Shown here in pieces: positions 57,610 to 64,000 of a stretch of DNA of 64,000 bases; within the stretch, counting starts at the first letter, position 1, and the number at the start of each line of letters is the position of its first letter. The position numbers and the translations under genes were made by a program. The stretch is from Ephydatia muelleri (taxonomy: Eukaryota > Porifera > Demospongiae > Spongillida > Spongillidae), in NCBI GenBank assembly GCA_013339895.1, contig JABACO010000010.1, positions 2,020,788 through 2,084,787 on the forward strand. Direction: 5' to 3'. The notes under the pieces are model-generated. The model did no database searches. It had not been told where the DNA came from and saw only the letters and a program-made list of their open reading frames with translations.

Positions 57610-58520
57610 CAGCGAATCGGACAACCAATCCCCTGTTGTCTCAGTGGAATACGTTACAAAGGAGTACAATGGGCACATATAAGCCATATTATGCTGATTA
57701 AATACCTCTGGCCTTCATATGATACAAATCACGTGGCCTACCATACACAGGAAAGTTTTACAGGGCTCCCAGCATCGCAAATGTTTCTCAAGTATTAAGC
57801 CAACCAACTGCCATCCAACTATCAATCTTGTCTCTTTCCTCAGTAAACCGTCCAGTCGCTATACTAGTAAATTACTCCACTACACCCGTACCCCAAGCAT
57901 AAGGTTCACAGTTGGTGTGTAACTGTGTATGTACTTACATGTAGCAGCCACATCCCTACATTGTGGTATCGTTAATGTAGGGCTGGTAACTTGGAGTGCA
58001 CAGAGATATTTCTTCGTCTCGTTCCCAGACTCATTTACTTGAAAAGTGACATTATACATTATGCTATAATGCTTACGTGAGTGAGTGTGGGAACGAAACT
58101 ACTAAAGTGCCTCTATTCATCGCGTGTTTGCATAGCACTATGATTGGCGTGACTTAACAATTGAGAAACCCTTGTGGTGAAGGTACCATAAACATTCCCG
58201 CTGCACATAAATGCTTCGTGGCTACAGGTTCCCACATGTACATGTGTTGGCTGATATGAAAAGATTGTGATAATGGTTGATAATCATTTGAATCAAAGGG
58301 TATAACTTGGGATTATAGAGATTGATCTAGTTATTAACCCGACAGAATAGTATGTCGGGTGCATGTGATACTTGCCTCATTGACAGCAAATATACCTTTA
58401 ATGGCCAGCGTAATTGACTTTGCCCAAAATGTAAGTACTAGTACCTATGCCCTATTTGTATAGGTGTTCAAATTTGATGCAATAGGGTGCATAAACGAGA
58501 TGATTGTGGCATCACTTAGC

Positions 58521-61095
58521 TAGCTGACTAGCTTGATGATTCTTTTCTTCTTTTATTTTGTTTTTGTCAGTGACAAGAGCTGGCAACCGACGACGACGGG
58601 CTTCGGCCTCCCACAATCTTGCATGGGCATTATGTACTTATAAAGCAAACGCTGATTTTATTTTCGACCCCCGTCTCCGTCACTTTACATTCCTATACGC
58701 TGCTGACGTGTCTGGGAACACATAAGGGAGAGAAAGAGAATAAACATTTGATGGTGTAGATTCAAAGTACTATTTACGCTTCCATATCTTCACTGAATAA
58801 ATATTTTAAAATTTACAAGAACTAATTCTCCGTCTTCCGAACTCTGGTACGACTATTTAAGGTGACTCATTCAATAATTTTCTCATAAATACGATCAATC
58901 TAAAGCTATACACAGGTAAGCAAAAAGTTTGCAACCTTGTCATTGGCTTGCACGAAAGAAGCGTATTAGATTCGTATACGAATATTTTGTGCTTCTGCAT
59001 GGGTGTGGATCTGAATGTTAACTTATGTGTGTAAGGAGACTTGTATGGCACTGAAGGCGCCCCTAACGTGCGCGTTTCATTTAAAAAGTGTTATTTGACG
59101 TGACGGTGGAATTTGACGTCAGATTTGGCTTTGCTAGGGCGCCTTTGGCGCCACCATAAACTCTCAGGGCCTTCGACCCACTTCCCTTACACCTCGCTTC
59201 AGCTCGTGTAGTGTGCGTGCGCGCGTGGTGCGTGCGCGCGTGTGTGTTTGTGTAAGTGTGTAATTGTGTGTGTATGTGTGTGTGTGTGCGTGCGTGCGTG
59301 CGTGTGTGCATGTGTGTGGGTGTGTGCGTGTGCGTGTGTGCGCACGGCGATTGGAGACACTGTGTGTGCATTTGATGTCATGTCATGAGTATAACGGCGC
59401 TCAAGTCAATAATTAGGTCCATAATGTGGGCCATCGATACCAAACTATAACTAACGTCTTTATCGTACGCAAACGCCCACAGAATGATTCTTGCGTACTT
59501 CACTAGCTGGGCCCTCTTGATTGAAGGTGCGTTGTGCAGCCATTTCAGAGGGGGGACTGCCTCCTGGAAATACAATAGTGGACTCAATGAGGTAAGGGCA
59601 TGTCAGATAAAAGCAAGGCCACCCTTGCATTGCACTTAACACATCAGCTGCATACTGCTATAAGCTAGACCTATGCATGCAGTTACAGGAATTAAGGGAT
59701 TTAGAAATCAATGCTGTTGCCATGTAAATTGCGAATATGGTATAAAAACAATGGCTACCGCGTGGAAGGATGGTGTATGTGCTTTGCAAAAGGATTGTAA
59801 TACAGTGAATTGGCTTTACTGAAATTATTTTTAGCGAGTGATATCAATTGCGCAACATTACAATGATGTCGACACAACCGGATTAAAAATAAGTGAAGCA
59901 AAGCATAAGCACTTAATTAAGATAAAATTGGTACCATTTGATAAAAAGGAAACAATGCATTACGAAAATTATGCAGCAATTATGACTATAGCATAATGAA
60001 ACCTCGCAATCTGATTTGTCGAATGCAGGTATCTGATGTTCGTAGAAACTTCATCGCCAAGTGCCAGTGGCCGGGTATTTTAAGGGCTAGGTGGTGGGTA
60101 TTCTACGTTAGAATACCCGCCCTTGCATTTGCTAGCTCTAAATTTTATAATGCAATAACCAATAATACGGTATGCCCTCATCTATAATGAATACGGGTGT
60201 TTGAATACGTTACTTCGTGTTGCTAAGTCCACATAAAAGATTAGGGATGAGCAAGACTAAATTGAAATGATATATTCCTGGTACGTTACAGAGTTCCGCA
60301 TCATACTGTCTGTGGTGTCGCTGGCTACTGTATTATTTAAGTGCAATGAGTCCAAGAGGTGTATCTGAATAACAACAGGATATAATTGGCTTTGGTAATG
60401 ACTGCAAATAAAAGATTTCAGATTTGCAACTTAACAGACAGTGTGAATCATTATTATTATTAATACACATATTAATAACAGCAGAGAATACAAGAATGCA
60501 TGAATACATGTACCTTAAAGCTACTAAACTATACATATAAAGTAACTATTATTATTATTGATAATTAAATAAATACACGAAAGAATATTACAGCAGCGGC
60601 AGAATACACGAATGGGAATAAATGCACATACGTCTAAATGTATAACAAACTTATTACTATTTTATACAGGAGTAAACAATGTATATCAGGCTACATTGCT
60701 ATTCTTATGACTAATACACTATACACATACATAGAGTAACTAAAACAAATTGCATGCTCTGCTTAGGAGAGCTCTGGTCTCCAGGGTTACGTTTAGCCTC
60801 CCATATATGTCTACCAAGAGCTATTTGAAATATACAAACACGAAAATACATATACAGCAATAATACTAAACATAGATTGTACACAGCACCACAACAGGTA
60901 ATGCACGCTATTACTACTACTAAATGAGCACAAACCAAATACACAACGACAATGACTGAACAGCTGAGTTTTGACCTATAGTTAAGCTGGGATGTCAGAG
61001 CCGACGCCATATGATTATTATTTATTTATTTTAATAATAAAACTTATTTAGAGATACAATATATTCAATACACTGATACATAAATAACACACAAA
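58521..61095. other. Low-information spacer
   Basis: Contains a GT/GC-type microsatellite at about 59215-59345, a small hairpin at 60096-60118 (gggtattcta...tagaataccc), and many ATT repeats at 60440-61050. No supported gene. Confidence 0.5.
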
Positions 61096-61099
61096 CGCA

Positions 61100-61330
61100 A
61101 AATTCATGTGGACACCATCCAATGACTTAAAGTGTGCTGAGCTTGGATGGGTGTGCATTCCCCTAGCTGTGGAAACATATGGATGCTGGGGCACGGAAGC
61201 ACAACTATCCTTCTCGCGTCTTGCGGCTCGTCTAGCCATCCAAATGGGATGTAGCAAATCACAGGCTACCCCATCGTGTACCAGAGGCTAAGCCTTTCGC
61301 TCGTGAGAGCCAACGCTAGAGCCTTGCTCT
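61100..61330 (+). pseudogene. 3' fragment of a non-LTR retrotransposon ORF
   Basis: Plus strand reads LGWVCIPLAVETYGCWGTEA, FSRLAARLAIQMGC, then after one shift SLVRANARALLSR. It is the same C-terminal tail as the minus-strand element at 61589 onward, so two family members lie tail to tail. It is 5' truncated, as usual for LINEs. Confidence 0.7.
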
Positions 61331-61588
61331 CCCGTGCAAGGTTTCGGCAGGAGGAGGGGGGTTGAGGTGTGTGGGTGTGGGGTGGTTGCTGCTGTGACTT
61401 TGATTTTGTTCGTGTGCTGTTTGGTGTATGTAAAATTTGCAATTATTATATTTAATAATTAAAAAAATATTATTATTATTTCATTGATAATAAACATAAT
61501 ATGAATACAAGATACAAGAGAATAGATGAATGGGAATTAGCTACCACCTACAGTACGTATAATACACACTTTACCTAACATGCACAGT

Positions 61589-63995
61589 TTACTGATAGCG
61601 GGATAGGATAACTCGGGAATTTGCTCTCACAAGGGCCAAACTGAGCCTTCCAAAGATTTCATTGCACACAAGTGACTTGGGACATCCCTGCCTAGTGGAC
61701 ACACGGGTGGCCAGTCTCGATAGTGCTTGAGTAGCCTCAGTACCCCAACATCCGTATGTCTCCACCACAAGAGTGATACATCCCAGCCTAGTTCCCTGCA
61801 CCTTTTGTCATTTACTCTATGCTTGCGGATCTGGCAGCCAGGCAGCTGAACCTGCTGTCACACACGCTTATTGAAAAATTTGTGCATTTAGCGTTGATGT
61901 GACAGACAGGTCAAATGCTGCTGGCTAACCCAGGACCCAGTTTGGAACAAGAACATCAGCTGGACGAGTATGTTCCCTAGACCACCCACCCATCTCTAGT
62001 TTTGGAGCAAGACATGTGCAGTGACAAAAATCATTGAAGACGTCTCTCAACCTGTTGTGACGAGAGAAAGCACCCCCCAACTTGCAACACAGTGCATGAT
62101 GGCCATATGCATCCAAGGCAGCATTACATTGAGAGCAACTTTGACCTTGAGCAACTGGAATACCGAGCCACCATTTTATCGCCACCTGAAATTCAGAAGG
62201 CTCCAAGTGAAGACCCATGCTAGGGGATGGAGTAACTGATAGCCAAACTGAGGCATGAGGTGATGAAATAGATAATAGATGAGTCCTGTCGAATGGAGTG
62301 GACTTATCAAATAGTTTCCTGAACTGACAATCCTCAATTTTGTTTGACAGAAACTTCTGTGTGAGTGAGGAACAGCTGTTGTCAAAAGAGTCTGTAAGTG
62401 AGTCAGGTGGATCAACAAGGTTCTTATAATGGTCTATAGAGTGGTGCAAGTACCTACAAACCTCATGAGATAAGCCTGAACTGACAGCTGAGGCTAAATA
62501 TGCAGCAGGAGAGTGGTAGGAGACACGATGCAAGCCTAGACCACCCTGACTTAGACTAAGTTGTGCCTGCTGCCACGTAAAGTCAGGAGTGTCTACTGCA
62601 GTACACTCTGCAAAACACTGCCGCATCTCATCATCAAACAGACTGAGGGCATCACCAGCTAAAGAAGGTGGGATAGTTCTGGCCAGATGTATCAGCCTAC
62701 AAAACCCTCCACATTGACGGAGTAGAAGCATGGCTACATGAGGATCTGAAAAACCTACCTGGGCTAACTGCTGGAGCAACTTGGAGGCATCTGTACGCTT
62801 TTGAGCAATATACTTGGCACAAAACAAATAATCTCCTATTGGAGCCCCAAGTATATCGAAATGAGGCACATTGGGTTTTTTCATTTCGTCTGGGAACCTA
62901 CTTAGGTCATTGACACATTTGGACAAATTGATATGAAGACCGAGAGGAGGTCCCAAGTCGTTTATGATAGAAAGCACACGTAAAACAGCAGAGATGGGAC
63001 CAGCCACAACACCATCATCTATACCACCTGTGAAACAGCAGAGAGGCACACTCACTGTCAGTTGCAATGGCACAAACTACCTAATGTAAAACCAAACAGA
63101 AAAGCAGAGGGCCCAAGGGATCTCCCTGCTGGACACCTGACTCAGATGTAATGGAACCTAGAGTGTGCCATAGTATAGGGTATTGCCCATAACACCAGGT
63201 AGGCCATGACAACAGTTCTGGGAAATGGAGATGAACAGCATTCAGCACTGCCTGCCTAGACACTAGCGTTAGGTAAATCAATTTTCATAACAGCAAAATC
63301 ACCTCAAACCAATGATCATCCACACAACTTCTCAAGCCATGAATAATTTTTCTGCTCCTGAGGGCATGCCACCCCAAGCTGGAAAGGGGAAAAGAATTCA
63401 GAAGCTTTGTTCTTAACAATAGCACAAATACACTTGCTAGCCAGTCGCCTTAAAGTTTCGCCAACAGCAATTGGGCGAACATGGAGGGGACAATTTGGCT
63501 TTTTCTTCTCCAAAGCCACAAGATTACCGCCAGCCATAAACTTTGCCACTGAAACGGGAACCTTAAGAGGAGTAGATTTACTATATCCCTGAGGACTGCA
63601 CAAATTGGAGACTGCAGGATGCCAGCTACCTCAATCAAATGCTGAATGCAAAGTCCTGATGAACCACAAGCTGTGCCCTTTGCAAAAGAAAGCAAGATTG
63701 CTTTCAAGTCAGAATCTGGAGGGAGGAGAAGTGGTGCTGAAGGTGTAGAAGGTGGAGATGGAAGAGGACTCTTTGGATGCTTAGAAACTAATAAATTCCA
63801 AGTGGCTTGATTGTTTGGAGCCAATCCTGAAGAAAGGAGGGCCTGACAAGCTTTTGAAAAGAGTCCCTCTCTAAGCATAGGAGATGGCAGTTTGAATTCC
63901 TGAATTTCTACTGACAGGAGAAGTACTTTTAGAAGATCGTTGATTTGAAGCCATATTCCAAAGTACATCAAAATGGTCTTTTGACCATAGATCAC
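61589..63995 (-). pseudogene. Non-LTR retrotransposon ORF: reverse transcriptase plus PD-(D/E)XK-like endonuclease (partial)
   Basis: Minus strand, entering from beyond the right edge. Order: N-terminal part with LREGLFSKACQALLSSGLAP (about 63870) and GTACGSSGLCIQHLIE; RT fingers VRPIAVGETLRRLASKC (about 63440-63490); RT motif GVQQGDPLGPLLF (about 63100); a catalytic-type motif GGIDDGVVAGP (about 63000-63030, usually FADD/YADD); thumb LGAPIGD; then a CxxC...HxxxxC finger (CSQCNAALDAYGHHALC) near 62090-62135; RPADVLVPNW near 61935; PAAFDLSVTS near 61900; and a tail VETYGCWGTEA to 61589. The finger followed by RPADV...FDLSV suggests a restriction-enzyme-like endonuclease as in R2/CRE-type elements. 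Stops and shifts near 63075, 63300, 63600 and 61920 make it inactive. Confidence 0.75.
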
Positions 63996-64000
63996 ACAAA

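Larger units (their letters stand above)
54140..58520. repeat. Four-copy degenerate tandem array containing foldback half-arms
   Basis: Two good copies (about 54140-55014 and 55022-55950, offset about 870-940 bp) share tttgcacagctgtacttccg, ggacgctcctacctgaaga, cacccacccaccagaggg and ccatgattggcgtgagttaa. Weaker copies of the second half lie at about 56440-56700 and 57885-58190, and of the middle part at about 58390-58520. The first part of each good copy is a single arm of the 1-kb foldback family ending in the tgggacag MITE end. No coding capacity was seen. Confidence 0.75.

Overview
This is a eukaryotic (metazoan) genomic window. It is AT-rich, with many short exons separated by small GT-AG introns and dense transposon debris. 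The domain mix is SRCR arrays, calcium-binding EGF arrays, NIDO-AMOP-VWD, a Death-like domain, and lysine/arginine-rich Helitron-type repeats. Together with the compact introns it suggests a sponge, probably a demosponge. That is an inference; nothing in the window proves the species.

Two large plus-strand genes dominate. Gene A (6690-23783, 24 exons, about 1,408 residues) reads cleanly from a signal-peptide exon to a stop. It encodes 8 SRCR domains, 6 EGF domains, a SEA-like juxtamembrane domain, one transmembrane helix and a short tail. Gene B (36254-53595, about 35 exons, about 2.4 k residues) encodes EGF repeats, two FN3 domains, a large unassigned Cys- and Tyr-rich region, NIDO, AMOP and VWD. 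It continues with two copies of a cadherin-like plus Cys-rich module flanking five EGF domains, then one more EGF, the same SEA-like/TM/tail cassette as gene A, and a stop. No signal-peptide exon was found for B. One of its EGF exons carries an in-frame stop, and another exon seems to lack one base. At the left edge (1-640) lies a decayed copy of the SRCR8-EGF junction of gene A, so this is a tandemly duplicating locus. Nearly every exon of A and B is phase 1-1, so exons are interchangeable and skippable, and read-through splicing from A into B is possible in principle.

Layout: 1-640 pseudogene copy; 641-6689 repeats with Gypsy-integrase, LINE and hAT remnants; 6690-23783 gene A, whose 4.9-kb first intron holds an integrase-type transposase pseudogene and minisatellites; 23784-36253 spacer with minisatellites, a Helitron-like repeat ORF, a 290-bp foldback, a hAT remnant and a minus-strand Death-domain exon; 36254-53595 gene B; 53596-58520 a four-copy degenerate tandem array; 58521-61100 low-information sequence; 61100-64000 two fragments of non-LTR retrotransposons, one with reverse-transcriptase and PD-(D/E)XK-type endonuclease motifs, running off the right end.

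The receptors are most simply read as cell-surface adhesion or recognition proteins with a shared membrane anchor and different ectodomains. The other striking feature is the number of perfect or near-perfect hairpin insertions of 34 bp to 1 kb. Two very small ones are flanked by 9-12 bp direct repeats, and two 1-kb foldbacks each carry a different nested MITE whose empty site can be read in the opposite arm.
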